Positions 16,153-25,108 are shown, counted from the first letter of the stretch. The stretch is 64,000 bases of DNA from Gastranaerophilus sp944325835 (GCA_963931575.1 OZ007029.1:1426001-1490000), one strand, 5' to 3'. Translations and numbers: made by a program. The notes: a model not told the origin generated them from the letters alone.

Positions 16153-16653
16153 CTAAAGCAGTTCTTCGCCGCCACGGCCCCCTGAACCCTGAACCATGCC
16201 CGGCTTCGCTGTCTCATCTGCCAGTCCAAAATTTCGCTCTTCGCGAAATTTTCTCGGGCTGCTGATTATATTCCTGAGTATGGTGGTTGCATCTTTTCTT
16301 ACGACTTCAGCGCCGGAATATAAATTTTCCATATCAAATTCAATATCCCGTGCACGGTTAATTTCCGGTCTGTGCTCCGGCAAAGTTTGAGACGCCACTT
16401 CTCCTCCCTGCAATTTAGAAAGGAAAGTGGTTCTTTCCGCATCAGATGCGATTAAAAACTTTTCACTGCCTGCTCTTACAACGTACAATTGCTTACGAAC
16501 CCCTAAAGATACACAATCTTCTATCTCAAGGAATTTTGACGCTGAAACGCGGCTGTTGTTAACAGAGCACTTCTTATAGACGAATAACGCAAGGAAAATT
16601 GCGCCAATCATTGCAGTCGTATAAACAGTAAAAGTTAAAATATAAGAAGTCAC
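16153..16653 (-). CDS. fliO: FliO-like flagellar biogenesis protein, C-terminus from a repeat
   Basis: A 166-residue protein with one transmembrane helix (residues 5-27), then a small beta domain with SLGVRKQLYVVRAGSEKFLIASDA, the usual FliO fold that helps assemble FliP. Start is GTG, sharing a base with the stop of the gene upstream. The last ~40 residues (from SSPRKFREERNF to the end) coincide with a palindromic interspersed repeat (16,154-16,257), which thus supplies the stop codon. The catalytically silent role and the operon position support the call. Confidence 0.8.
   Translation of the reverse strand: MTSYILTFTVYTTAMIGAIFLALFVYKKCSVNNSRVSASKFLEIEDCVSLGVRKQLYVVRAGSEKFLIASDAERTTFLSKLQGGEVASQTLPEHRPEINRARDIEFDMENLYSGAEVVRKDATTILRNIISSPRKFREERNFGLADETAKPGMVQGSGGRGGEELL
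16154..16257. repeat. Palindromic interspersed repeat inside the 3' end of fliO
   Basis: Starts with TAAAGCAGTTCTTCG, passes GGCTTCGCTGTCT and ends in a perfect stem AAAATTTCGC (16228-16237) / GCGAAATTTT (16243-16252) followed by CTCGGG. The copies at 27,034 and 27,236 have the same ends but different stem bases that still pair. Here the repeat lies in the coding region, in frame. Confidence 0.75.
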
Positions 16654-17825
16654 TAAATATCCTCCTCAAGATCAAAATCGCTGTAATCGAATTCTTCGTC
16701 ATCACCGCCGCCGGCACTTGCTTCAACACCCGGTACATCAGGCATATCAGCAGGGATTTCACCGTCTGCCGGCTGAGCCGCCGGCGCAGGAGCCTGCTGC
16801 TGCAAATAAGTTTCTTCCGGAGCTTTCGGCGCCAGAACTTCCGTAATCTTAACACCGTATTTGTCATTAACTATAACAAGTTCCCCGCTGGCAATCGGCT
16901 TATCTTCAACAGTTAATGTAACACGGTTTTGATAAATCGAAGTCAAATCCACAACCATGCCGGCCTGAATTTTCTTCAACTCACCAAGTGTTATATCGAC
17001 AGCATCAAAATTCGCAACCATTTCAACTTCAATACTATCCCAAATATTTATATCTTTTTCTGACACCTCAGAACCTCCATCATTATCAATTGGTACAACC
17101 AAACTCAAGTTCGGCTTCAATAACACATCCGTTTCGTAATCACGGAATTTCAACTTCATCTTATCCGTATTACTTGACTCAAAAACAACCATATCTTCCA
17201 CTTCCAGATGTTTCACATCATACAGTGAAAATGTTGTTTTCCCGACCTCCATACTGACAGAAATCGTACTTTTTTCAAATCTGTCAATAGGGAAGCTTTC
17301 GCTCATTTGAATTTCCTCCGGCTGAACAAGCACATCCGGCAGGGTTATAACAAATCTCCCCGACTTTCCGGTTGAACCGTCCGTAAGAATAAACCCTAAA
17401 TATACAACATCAAAATTTGTTCTGGTAAGCGTTGGCGGAGCGGGTTTTAAAAACTTCACAACCGAACGGTACATACAGTCATTGAAGGTTGTAATTATCT
17501 TTGTTTCAAGCTCCGTAAGCTTATTTAAATCTATTTTTTTACTTGCTTTACCCAGAACCTTATCAAGCACAAGCCCGATAGCGGTTTCCGACAGCCTGAA
17601 AAAAATATCATGCTGCTTGTCTATCTTTACCTTGGTAACGAAATAGGAATCTTTATCGGCAAGAGTGTTTATATTTTTACAAACACCCAGCAGGGTAAAC
17701 GTAAAATCTTCCGCGAAGAAATCGTCAAAAACCTCCTGCACGACCGGCGGAAATGTTTTTTGATACCAGTCGTACTGATAGGATAATTCATTAGTTGTTA
17801 CTACATTAGCGCTTTGAGTACTCAT
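16653..17825 (-). CDS. Flagellar switch/export protein with two SPOA-type regions (FliM/FliN-like)
   Basis: A 390-residue protein. The N-terminal ~190 residues resemble the FliM/CheC-like middle domain (TFPPVVQEVFDDFF, AIGLVLDKVLG, KLTELETKIITTF). It then has a short SPOA-like stretch (~residues 215-250) and a clear FliN-like SPOA domain at about 255-335 (SIEVEMVANFDAVDITLGEL...GMVVDLTSI...VTLTVEDKPIASGELVIVNDKYGVKITEVL). The C-terminal 55 residues are Pro/Ala and Asp/Glu-rich. This is a fusion-like architecture: FliM and FliN are separate in E. coli, and injectisome SctQ is fused like this. Neighbours make a flagellar C-ring role most likely. Confidence 0.8.
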   Translation of the reverse strand: MSTQSANVVTTNELSYQYDWYQKTFPPVVQEVFDDFFAEDFTFTLLGVCKNINTLADKDSYFVTKVKIDKQHDIFFRLSETAIGLVLDKVLGKASKKIDLNKLTELETKIITTFNDCMYRSVVKFLKPAPPTLTRTNFDVVYLGFILTDGSTGKSGRFVITLPDVLVQPEEIQMSESFPIDRFEKSTISVSMEVGKTTFSLYDVKHLEVEDMVVFESSNTDKMKLKFRDYETDVLLKPNLSLVVPIDNDGGSEVSEKDINIWDSIEVEMVANFDAVDITLGELKKIQAGMVVDLTSIYQNRVTLTVEDKPIASGELVIVNDKYGVKITEVLAPKAPEETYLQQQAPAPAAQPADGEIPADMPDVPGVEASAGGGDDEEFDYSDFDLEEDI

Positions 17826-17919
17826 TCGTCACCTGTCGTCAAGACAAACTCTCCCGATATTATTTTAACCTGCCACAGACACGATAACAAATACTTAATA
17901 ATTTTGTTACATATTTCAA

Positions 17920-18738
17920 CTATTTAAGAGAGATTAAATTACTGAGCGCATTATAAGAAAGATCTATCAACTTTTTCAGATAACCTTCATTTCGCAGCCT
18001 TCTAAATATCAAATTTTCTTTTGAAAGCTCACCTCCGGTTGAGAGTCCTGCTTCGCGCAACTTATAAATTTCCTGAAAAAGAGGCGTTATTTTCTTAAAA
18101 TCATTGTTAGCCAGACATTCATCCAGAGATTTTTTAAGATTAAGATATTTTTCTGAATTAGTCACATCCGGAATTACAAAATTTTCATCATACAGGGGTT
18201 TTTTAAGCCATTGTCCGCTCATTATAGAATATCGTCCTTGAGAACGCGCTTTTCTTGCTACATCCTCAACGCTGACCTCAACCGGATGCCCGTACATCAT
18301 AAAACTGTTTGTGTAATTAAACATATCACGTTTCGACTTAAAATAATCAGCCAGAAGTCTTTCATCAGTGTTATACTTGCTGAAATCAGTCACAAGGTGC
18401 AAATCTATGTCCGAAAATTTTCCGTAATTATGGCTTGCCATTGAGCCGACAAGAACTAAATCTTTACGTTCAAACGGCAGAGCAAGCGTCTGCTGAAAGA
18501 TATCTGCAACAAGGTTAAGCTTTTTAGCCACCTCGGGTTTCAAAACATCATTCTGCCATATATCGGGGCAAAGCACTTTATTCAAGTTCTTTGAGCAAAA
18601 ATTAACCTGCCGCAGACTGTCTGCTGCCGCCGGCTTTTGTTGAATTTTATTATAATAATAACCATTCTCCGGTCTGCTGAACGTAGAATGGTTATTGTAA
18701 AATTTATACGGGTAGTTATTAATCGAGTTAATTTTCAT
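17920..18738 (-). CDS. Nucleotidyltransferase-domain protein
   Basis: A 272-residue protein. Residues 94-114 have LVLVGSMASHNYGKFSDIDL, that is Gly98-Ser99 and the metal-binding Asp110 and Asp112 of the Pol-beta-type nucleotidyltransferase fold. The rest is helical. The first 50 residues are a separate, low-complexity, Tyr/Asn-rich tail starting MKINSINNYPYKF and ending RQVNFCSK, which recurs in other proteins of this window. The substrate is unknown; aminoglycoside-type, MNT-type or tRNA-type activities all share this fold. It lies between the flagellar operon and a pentapeptide protein on the same strand. Confidence 0.75.
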   Translation of the reverse strand: MKINSINNYPYKFYNNHSTFSRPENGYYYNKIQQKPAAADSLRQVNFCSKNLNKVLCPDIWQNDVLKPEVAKKLNLVADIFQQTLALPFERKDLVLVGSMASHNYGKFSDIDLHLVTDFSKYNTDERLLADYFKSKRDMFNYTNSFMMYGHPVEVSVEDVARKARSQGRYSIMSGQWLKKPLYDENFVIPDVTNSEKYLNLKKSLDECLANNDFKKITPLFQEIYKLREAGLSTGGELSKENLIFRRLRNEGYLKKLIDLSYNALSNLISLK

Positions 18739-18791
18739 TTTTTCAGCACCTTTTAGAACTTTATAAAACTGCTGAAAAAATAATTTGCTAC

Positions 18792-19328
18792 CTAGTAATC
18801 TGAAATTACAGTATCATCTTCATCTTCTAAAGAAGAAAGGTCTTTGCTGTAAACCGCGTCAAAATCTTCCGGCAGGTATTCAGGATCCGGCCATACGGTA
18901 TCTTCATCAAATCTGGATGCGTGCAGGTTTACGGAAGAGGAGAAATCCGAATTACTCAAATCAGCTTCCGAGAAAATACATCCCGCAAGGTCAGTATCCG
19001 TAAAGTTACAGTAGCTAACGACTGAATAGCTGCAATCAGTTCCGGTCATAAGACTTTCCGTGAAATCGCATTCAATGATATGAGAACGCGTAAAATCAAC
19101 AGAAGTCAAATCTGTATTGGTAAAATTAATCAATGACAGACTGCAATCAGCAAACGAACTTGAATTAAGATTAATATTGCTGAAATCAATTTCATTAAGA
19201 GTAAGACCGGAAAAATCCATTTCGCTTAAATTAATTTCTTCATCACCCTGTTCAGCCTTCCATTCGTTAAATCTGTCAGGATTCTTTTTCAACAATTCAA
19301 CTAATTCTTCTCTTGTATAATCTATCAT
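18792..19328 (-). CDS. Pentapeptide-repeat protein
   Basis: A 178-residue protein in which about residues 30-150 follow the A(D/N)LXX-like five-residue period (MDFSGLTLNEIDFSN, INFTNTDLTSVDF, CNFTDTDL, ADLSNSDFSS), which folds as a right-handed quadrilateral beta helix. The first 28 residues are a helical cap and the last 25 are acidic. Known members range from gyrase-protecting DNA mimics to proteins with no known partner. The acidic ends would fit binding of a basic surface, but no function can be named. Confidence 0.85.
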   Translation of the reverse strand: MIDYTREELVELLKKNPDRFNEWKAEQGDEEINLSEMDFSGLTLNEIDFSNINLNSSSFADCSLSLINFTNTDLTSVDFTRSHIIECDFTESLMTGTDCSYSVVSYCNFTDTDLAGCIFSEADLSNSDFSSSVNLHASRFDEDTVWPDPEYLPEDFDAVYSKDLSSLEDEDDTVISDY

Positions 19329-19350
19329 CTAAAATTTCTCCTTTTAAAAT

Positions 19351-19938
19351 TTATACTAAATTTGTATTCATAGCGGTCAAAATTGCCTGAGTTCTGCCTG
19401 TTACATTGAGTTTTTTATAAATTGAATTCAAATGGGTTTTAACAGTGACCTCTTTAACGACCATTTTGTCGGCTATTTCTTTATTGCTGGCGCCTTTTGC
19501 AAGCATTGCAAGAACTTCTTTTTCTTTACCGGTCAGCTTTTCAACGGTTAAGTTTTTAATTGTTACGGATTTAGGCTTAGCGCGTCTGAGAACCGCTTCC
19601 ATACGGGCCAGAAGATTTGGCAGAATGAAGGGTTTTATTATATAATCATCAGCCCCGTTTTTCAATCCGAGAACCATTTTTTGCTCGTCATTTACGGCTG
19701 TGAGCATTATTACCGGCAAGTGTTCCGTCAATGAATTCCGCCTTATATTACGCAGAGTTTCCCACCCGTTCATATTCGGCATCATTACGTCTAAAAGTAT
19801 AATATCAAAATCAGAATTTTTTGCAAGTATTTTTAAAGCCTGAACCCCGTCGGACGCACAAACAACTTCATAGCCGTAAAACGGCAGCGCATCGTTTAAG
19901 TATTTTGAATTATCATCAACAAGCAAAACTTTTGTCAT
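19351..19938 (-). CDS. Response regulator, NarL/FixJ-type (REC + LuxR HTH)
   Basis: A 195-residue two-domain regulator. The receiver domain (1-120) has Asp8/Asp9, phospho-acceptor Asp50 in IILLDVMMP, Thr80 and Lys102 in IIKPF. The effector is a LuxR-type HTH (about 130-190): LTGKEKEVLAMLAKGASNKE, VKTHLNSIYKKLNVTGRTQA. It should act as a DNA-binding transcription regulator after phosphorylation. No histidine kinase is adjacent. It lies 11 bases after another such regulator and downstream of the TPR and HD-GYP genes, so it is part of one signalling operon. Confidence 0.93.
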   Translation of the reverse strand: MTKVLLVDDNSKYLNDALPFYGYEVVCASDGVQALKILAKNSDFDIILLDVMMPNMNGWETLRNIRRNSLTEHLPVIMLTAVNDEQKMVLGLKNGADDYIIKPFILPNLLARMEAVLRRAKPKSVTIKNLTVEKLTGKEKEVLAMLAKGASNKEIADKMVVKEVTVKTHLNSIYKKLNVTGRTQAILTAMNTNLV

Positions 19939-19949
19939 AATTTCACAAC

Positions 19950-20603
19950 TTACACAATTTTATTTTTAAGAGCTTTAAGTGCGGCCTGAAGCCTGTCATC
20001 AACTTCCAGTTTTTGTAAAATATTTGCAACGTGAGCTTTTGTAGTGTTAATACTTATAACAAGGATTTGAGCGATTTCCATATTGCTGTAGCCTTCTGTC
20101 ATAAGTTTAAGAATCTGTGATTCACGCGCGGTGAGGTCATATTTTTTAGCGTTATCAGCGGAATTATCCTCCTGCACCTGCGCCTGACAGCTTGCTTTAA
20201 GCACGATATGCGCAATACTCGGGTCAAACCACGCGGCGCCGTCCGCAACGGATTGAACGACTGCAATAAGTCTTTGCGGGTTAATTTCTTTGGAGCAATA
20301 CGCATTTGCGCCGGCTTTAAGGCTGCTTATAACCTCTTTTTCGTCATTGTGCGAGGTCAGCATAATAACTTTAACATCTTTTTTGCGTGCGCGGATTTTC
20401 TGGGTCGCCTCAATCCCGTTCATACCGGGAAGCCCCAGATCCATAATTATCACGTCAATATTGTTTGTATCAAAAATTTCAAGCGCTTTTTCCGCAGATT
20501 CCGCCTCAAAAATTTCATTGACATAATCAACACCTTCAAAGGTTGTTTTCAAGCCAAAACGTGTTAATTCGTGATCTTCAACAATTAAAATATTCAACTT
20601 CAT
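19950..20603 (-). CDS. Response regulator, NarL/FixJ-type (second)
   Basis: A 217-residue regulator: receiver domain with Glu9/Asp10, phospho-acceptor Asp55 in VIIMDLGLPG, Thr83 and Lys105 (switch Lys), then a LuxR HTH from about 152 (LTARESQILKLMTEGYSNMEIAQ, TTKAHVANILQKLEVDDRLQA). Its start overlaps the TPR gene's stop by four bases. Pairing of two regulators without a kinase is notable. The kinase may lie elsewhere, or the GAF/HD-GYP protein upstream may be functionally coupled. Confidence 0.93.
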   Translation of the reverse strand: MKLNILIVEDHELTRFGLKTTFEGVDYVNEIFEAESAEKALEIFDTNNIDVIIMDLGLPGMNGIEATQKIRARKKDVKVIMLTSHNDEKEVISSLKAGANAYCSKEINPQRLIAVVQSVADGAAWFDPSIAHIVLKASCQAQVQEDNSADNAKKYDLTARESQILKLMTEGYSNMEIAQILVISINTTKAHVANILQKLEVDDRLQAALKALKNKIV

Positions 20604-22105
20604 ATATTCAATGCCTCTTTTGCCGGTTTAAACTCTGGATTTAGCAGCAGAGATTTTTGAAAATTCTGTTGTGCATTGCTTTTCTGTCCCTGCTTATTGC
20701 ATAATAACCCCAGATAATAATAATATTTATAATTATTTTCGTCAATAGATTTTACTATTTTTAAATACTTGCCTGCGCTGTCAAGATTTTCTTTTTTCAT
20801 TTCACAATCGGCAAGGGCAAGCCAGCCGTCAACGAAATTCATATTAATTGCAACGGCTTTTCTGAGATAAGGCATTTCCTTAGTAGTATCAAGCTTTGCC
20901 AGATTATAGTATGAAAGATACGCATTATTTGAAACCATTATAACACTTTCAAATAAAGTTTTAGCCTTAGTGATTTCTCCAGTTGCCAGATACGCCTGCG
21001 CAAGTTTTTCGCGGTATTTTAACTCTTTTTTATCCATTTTGGCTGCTTTTGAGTAATATTTTACGGCAGATGAAAAATCCTCTTTATCCGAATAGTAATC
21101 ACCAAGGACTTCATTTGCGACAGCAGACCCTTTTGCTTTAGAGGCAAATCCGAAGGCTTTATCAAAATCATCAGAATCGTAATAAATCCTTGCAAGCAAT
21201 GCATTAATATCTTTATTTTTCTTTTCGATGCCTAAAAGTGTCCTGATAGCTTTTTCATACGCCTTTTCCCAGTAGTAATAATATCCGAGATGATAATTTT
21301 TGACGGACTCTTTTTTAGCAAGTTTATACTGAACATATTCTTCCAGTGAATTAATTTTGTTTGTAAAAGTTATTGAATAAATCTGCTGCGTTTTCAGTTT
21401 ATTAATGACCTTGAGCGCTTCTTTTGGCTGGTTAGTTTCGGCAAGGATTTCGACCAGAAGCGACTGATAATTCAAATTATCCGGATTAAGAGCTATTGCT
21501 CTGTCGATGTAGGTTTTGGCATTCGCGAAATCGCTATTTTGTACTAAAGCAAAGGCCTGCAGATAATTTGCATAATCCACCCCGTCGAGTGAGCCGTCCC
21601 CCTGATTTAATTCGCTAATAACCTCGGAGGTTTGCTCGTTATAAACGATATTAGAATAGAGTTCCGCCAGATAAAGTTCCTTTTTCAAACGCATTGGCTG
21701 CGCCGGAAAATAGTAATGTTTTATATCTTCAACGACAATATTGGCAATTTCTTTTTCCTTAATCTGGTTCATAGCAAGTTCAGAGAGCGAGAAAAAACCT
21801 ATACGCGCCATTTCTTCCGCCATTTTCATATAAAAATAGTCATTGGCTCCGGCATTTTCAAAGAGATTTTTAAAATCATCATAAGCAGGCTTTATATTGC
21901 TGTTTTTAAAGCGTTCAAAAGCTATGTTATAGAGGGCAAACGGGCTGTCATAGCTGATAGTCACTTTTCTGGGAGTTTCCTGAGTAAGGTTCAAAACATT
22001 TTGCATAACAGGGTCAACCAGTTTCAGCTGTGAATACAAATCCTCAGCCGCGGCAACCGGCAGCGCCGTACAAAATATTAAACCTGCAACTATGACTCTC
22101 CTCAT
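20600..22105 (-). CDS. Secreted or periplasmic TPR-repeat protein
   Basis: A 501-residue protein. Residues 1-20 are a signal peptide (MRRVIVAGLIFCTALPVAAA, cleavage likely after Ala). The rest is largely tetratricopeptide repeats, for example AFGFASKAKGSAVANEVLGDY, YYSKAAKMDKKELKYREKLAQ, NNYKYYYYLGLLCNKQGQ and AQQNFQKSLLLNPEFKPA. TPR proteins are scaffolds. Here it is between the signalling genes, so it may sense or assemble an envelope complex feeding the two regulators, which is inference. ATGA overlap with the regulator gene downstream. Confidence 0.85.
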   Translation of the reverse strand: MRRVIVAGLIFCTALPVAAAEDLYSQLKLVDPVMQNVLNLTQETPRKVTISYDSPFALYNIAFERFKNSNIKPAYDDFKNLFENAGANDYFYMKMAEEMARIGFFSLSELAMNQIKEKEIANIVVEDIKHYYFPAQPMRLKKELYLAELYSNIVYNEQTSEVISELNQGDGSLDGVDYANYLQAFALVQNSDFANAKTYIDRAIALNPDNLNYQSLLVEILAETNQPKEALKVINKLKTQQIYSITFTNKINSLEEYVQYKLAKKESVKNYHLGYYYYWEKAYEKAIRTLLGIEKKNKDINALLARIYYDSDDFDKAFGFASKAKGSAVANEVLGDYYSDKEDFSSAVKYYSKAAKMDKKELKYREKLAQAYLATGEITKAKTLFESVIMVSNNAYLSYYNLAKLDTTKEMPYLRKAVAINMNFVDGWLALADCEMKKENLDSAGKYLKIVKSIDENNYKYYYYLGLLCNKQGQKSNAQQNFQKSLLLNPEFKPAKEALNI

Positions 22106-22108
22106 TTT

Positions 22109-23833
22109 CTACTCTTTCCCCGCTCCGTTTTTACAAGCATAATAATATTCAAAAATCTCAACAAGTTTTTGCTGCTTTTTAGTTATTTTTTCACTGTTAA
22201 GCGCGTTATAAACATCCAATAGACAACTGCCGCTCAGAACTTTAATATCTTTTGCCAGAAGCCTTTTTTCAGGGCTTTCGCTCAAAAATACCTGAATTAA
22301 TTCCACGAGCGGAATGGCAAGGAATACGTCAACTATTGACTTATCAAAGTGTGTTCCGGAATCCTTCAACAAAATATTTATTACATTCAAAATCGGCATT
22401 CTGTCACGATAGTGACGCTTGGAGGTTATTGCGTCAAAAACATCCGCAACAGCCAAAATCCGTCCGCCAAGCGTAATTTCTTCACCCTTAAGCCCTCTGT
22501 AGTATCCCGTTCCGTCATACTTTTCATGATGCGAGCAGGCAATTTCCGTAATAAGCTTAAAGTCCTTTGACATGTGAATTTTATCCAGAATATCGTGCGT
22601 AATTCTTGCATGCTCCTGAATATGGGCATACTCTTCCGGCGTAAGCTTGCCTTCTTTTTGCAAAACAGAATCCATAATCCCGATTTTGCCGATATCATGG
22701 AGAATCGCCGCCTTTTCAATAATCCCGATATCTTTATCAGAAAGCCCCATTTTGCGCGCAATCAGAACCGAATAAAGCTTCACACGGGTAGAATGACCTG
22801 CCGTAATCTTATCACGCGCATCGACAGAGGCCGCAAGCGTATCAATAAAACTTTCAAATAATTCTTTTTGCTCTTTATAAAGCTGTTCCTGCTTCGCGAA
22901 TAACTGGGCATTTTCAAGTGCAATACTGGCGCTTCCGCCGATTGCAACGAGCAAATCTTCATCACTCTTAGTAAAACAGCCTTTTAACTTATTCAGAACC
23001 TGAAATACACCGATAATTTCCTGATTATTATTTTTGATAGGAAGGCATAATATTGTATGCGTTTTATATCCTGTTTTAAGGTCAACGTCAGGATTGAAAC
23101 GCTCATCATTGTAAGCGTCTTTAATATTTATGCTTTCACCGGTTTTGGCGACATATCCGGCAAGCCCCTTTGTTGCAGGGAAACGAATTTCTTCGCTGTC
23201 CATACCGAGCGCGACCATTGACCAGAGTTCGTCTGTTTCCTTATCCCATAAAAACACCGTACATCTGTCAGCCTGAATAGCATTTTTTGTTTCTTCGGCA
23301 ATAACTTTCAACAGCACTTTTATATCAGTCAGCGCCGTGATAGAACGCCCGATTTTAACCAGCGACACAAGCGGATCGGCTTTCACCGGGTGCGAAAAAT
23401 CAAGTCCGTTATTAATCTGGCTTATGCGTATAGTCAGCATATCCGAAATATCATATTCAATGGCGTCAGCGGAGGAAAGTTCTTTTGCATTCATATAATG
23501 TTTAAGCGCAACTTTAGAATCGCCTTCCGCGAAATTCAACTCGCCCAGAACGAACTCGTTAAGAAGTTTTGCGGAAATATTATTGTTATAATCAGCAAGA
23601 AAGCCCGCTTCATTAATCGTTTCCAGCGCAGATTTAAAATTATTTTTATCCGCAAGATAATTTGCAAACCCCATTAAACTCATACATTCGGAATTTAAAT
23701 CATTACAATTTCTTTCGTGCAAATCATCAGAGAGCACTTTTATAGCAGCCAGTGCCTCACCCGCCTCTCTATCAGTCAAGAGAGAAATAATTTTTAAAAT
23801 ATCTTTCCTATTCTTCTCACAAGCTTTTACCAT
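22109..23833 (-). CDS. GAF and HD-GYP domain protein (probable c-di-GMP phosphodiesterase)
   Basis: A 574-residue protein: N-terminal helical/TPR-like region (1-150), a GAF domain (about 165-315), a short coiled linker and an HD-GYP domain (about 330-510). Key residues: His379-Asp380 in ILHDIGKIGI, and HHEKYDGTGYYRG (435-447), where the GYP position reads GYY rather than GYP. HD-GYP enzymes hydrolyse cyclic di-GMP; the substituted third residue is tolerated in some members but may weaken activity. A GGDEF enzyme lies at 39,583. It heads the operon with the TPR and response-regulator genes and has no transmembrane segment. Confidence 0.87.
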   Translation of the reverse strand: MVKACEKNRKDILKIISLLTDREAGEALAAIKVLSDDLHERNCNDLNSECMSLMGFANYLADKNNFKSALETINEAGFLADYNNNISAKLLNEFVLGELNFAEGDSKVALKHYMNAKELSSADAIEYDISDMLTIRISQINNGLDFSHPVKADPLVSLVKIGRSITALTDIKVLLKVIAEETKNAIQADRCTVFLWDKETDELWSMVALGMDSEEIRFPATKGLAGYVAKTGESINIKDAYNDERFNPDVDLKTGYKTHTILCLPIKNNNQEIIGVFQVLNKLKGCFTKSDEDLLVAIGGSASIALENAQLFAKQEQLYKEQKELFESFIDTLAASVDARDKITAGHSTRVKLYSVLIARKMGLSDKDIGIIEKAAILHDIGKIGIMDSVLQKEGKLTPEEYAHIQEHARITHDILDKIHMSKDFKLITEIACSHHEKYDGTGYYRGLKGEEITLGGRILAVADVFDAITSKRHYRDRMPILNVINILLKDSGTHFDKSIVDVFLAIPLVELIQVFLSESPEKRLLAKDIKVLSGSCLLDVYNALNSEKITKKQQKLVEIFEYYYACKNGAGKE

Positions 23834-23888
23834 AAAAACCCTCTGTTAAAATTTTACATCATTAATTTATATTTGTAAATAGAAATAC

Positions 23889-23917
23889 AAAAGCCGACCC
23901 TTACGGATCGGCTTTTT
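23889..23917 (-). terminator. Terminator after the prepilin-like gene
   Basis: AAGCCGA (23891-23897) pairs with TCGGCTT (23908-23914) around a small loop. On the minus strand the stem is followed by T-rich CTTTTGTATTT. It lies just past the stop of the prepilin-like gene at 23,941, in the correct orientation. Confidence 0.7.
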
Positions 23918-23940
23918 AGTTTTTGAAATAAAGCCAAATA

Positions 23941-24912
23941 CTAACGTTTTACGCAACGTGTAAAGCCGGCAGTAACACTACCTTCTTCTGTGTAAGTTTT
24001 AAGCTCACCGCTTGAAATTTCATCTTGCCAGTAAGTATAAGTTGTTGCACTGGTTGCGCCCTTAGTAGAAGTCAGATATGCATCACCTTCACCGCCGTCT
24101 TTAATCAAGTTACCGTTCAAAGCCATTGCTGCAGCTTCAAATCTGTTCGGAACCCTGTATTCTGAATCACAGGAAACCGTGGAAGAAAGAGTTGTTGATT
24201 GTACGTAAGGAATAGGTGATACAACGTTAGAGTCTGACGGATAGAATACAGTCATAAAGCCGATATCTTTACCAACAGAGTTTGGACCTTTGTTAGAGTT
24301 CAAGTCATAAATCATATTCATACAAATATGGCTGAACATATCAATACCATCTGCTTCACCTTCAATACTGTTAGGAGATTCTTCCTGATCCGGAGTACAG
24401 TCAGGGTTGTAGAATAATACGATTGATTCACCGTTACCTGTTTCAAATGCAGCGACTTGAGCTTTGTTAGCATCTGCCTGTTTTGATGCTGCAACACTTG
24501 CAGTATCACCTGAAGCTGATTCATAAGAGAATTCGTGATCAATACCTAAATCAGACCATGTTTCAGGGAAAGTTGAAGTTGTACCGTCAGCCAATCTTGC
24601 GAACATGCTCGTGCTGATACCGCAGTCTTCAAGGTTTGCCTGAGAGCAAACGTTGTTGATTTTTGTAACTGTGTTCAGAGCACCTGCAATAAATGATTCT
24701 GCGTCATCGTATGTGTTAATGGAATCCAACAGCGGGATAGCTTGTGACATACGAGCATAGAGAGCTTTCTTTTGAGTAGCCCAGGTTCTTTCGTTAATAT
24801 TACCGGTCAAGGACGGTAATGTAATTGCGGCAACGACACCAATAATTGTTAAGGACAAAAGAATTTCCGCCATGGTGAACGCGCCGAACGCTTTTGAGAA
24901 AATGTTTTTCAT
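23941..24912 (-). CDS. Prepilin-like protein (copy E, ordinary leader, no poly-G)
   Basis: A 323-residue protein with a clean type IV prepilin-like start: MKNIFSKAFGA then FTMAEILLSLTIIGVVAAITLP, an 11-residue basic leader before the Ala|Phe cleavage point and the hydrophobic helix. The conserved body shared with four others here is NINERTWxTQ(K/R)KALYAR(M/F)SQAI, then internal AAFETGNGESIVLFYNP and GPNSVGKDIGFMTVFYPSDS. The C-terminal third is variable. Prepilin peptidase should cut the leader, and the protein would then be a pilus or pseudopilus subunit. A promoter TTGACT-N18-TATAAT lies upstream. It is the only copy without a G-tract and so a useful reference. Confidence 0.85.
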   Translation of the reverse strand: MKNIFSKAFGAFTMAEILLSLTIIGVVAAITLPSLTGNINERTWATQKKALYARMSQAIPLLDSINTYDDAESFIAGALNTVTKINNVCSQANLEDCGISTSMFARLADGTTSTFPETWSDLGIDHEFSYESASGDTASVAASKQADANKAQVAAFETGNGESIVLFYNPDCTPDQEESPNSIEGEADGIDMFSHICMNMIYDLNSNKGPNSVGKDIGFMTVFYPSDSNVVSPIPYVQSTTLSSTVSCDSEYRVPNRFEAAAMALNGNLIKDGGEGDAYLTSTKGATSATTYTYWQDEISSGELKTYTEEGSVTAGFTRCVKR

Positions 24913-24948
24913 CTTTAATATACCCTCGTAATAAATAATACCACATTT

Positions 24949-24978
24949 ATTATAACACTATTTTAGCCACCTAGTCAA
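24949..24978 (-). promoter_or_regulatory. Sigma70-type promoter of prepilin-like copy E
   Basis: On the minus strand TTGACT (24978-24973) and TATAAT (24954-24949) are separated by 18 bases, with a 31-base gap from the end of the -10 box to the ATG at 24912. The boxes match those upstream of the four G-tract copies. Confidence 0.7.
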
Positions 24979-25028
24979 TAGAATATTAATATTTTTGTGT
25001 AAAATTTACGATTAATGGTATATAAATA

Positions 25029-25102
25029 TGGGCCCGGCGAGAGTCGAACTCGCGATCTCCGGTTTAGGAAACCGTTGCTCTATCCTACTGAGCTACGAGC
25101 CC
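25029..25102 (-). tRNA. tRNA-Arg, anticodon CCT
   Basis: The minus strand folds into a cloverleaf: acceptor GGGCTCG / CGGGCCC (one G-U pair), D-arm AGCTCAGTAGGATAGAGC, anticodon loop TTCCTAA with anticodon CCT, T-arm with GTTCGAC. Discriminator A. No CCA is encoded. The anticodon stem has one mismatch at its outer pair. It is adjacent to a second tRNA-Arg. Confidence 0.9.
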
Positions 25103-25108
25103 GTAATT

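Noticed and set aside
16196..17257. Long plus-strand frames opposite the flagellar genes
   Set aside because: They are shadows of the coding strand: no ribosome-binding sites and no recognisable protein features.
14181..17825. Type III secretion injectisome in place of a flagellum
   Set aside because: The fliO gene and the fliP-fliQ-fliR order are typical of flagella. The fused rotor protein keeps the question partly open, so it is listed as a finding.
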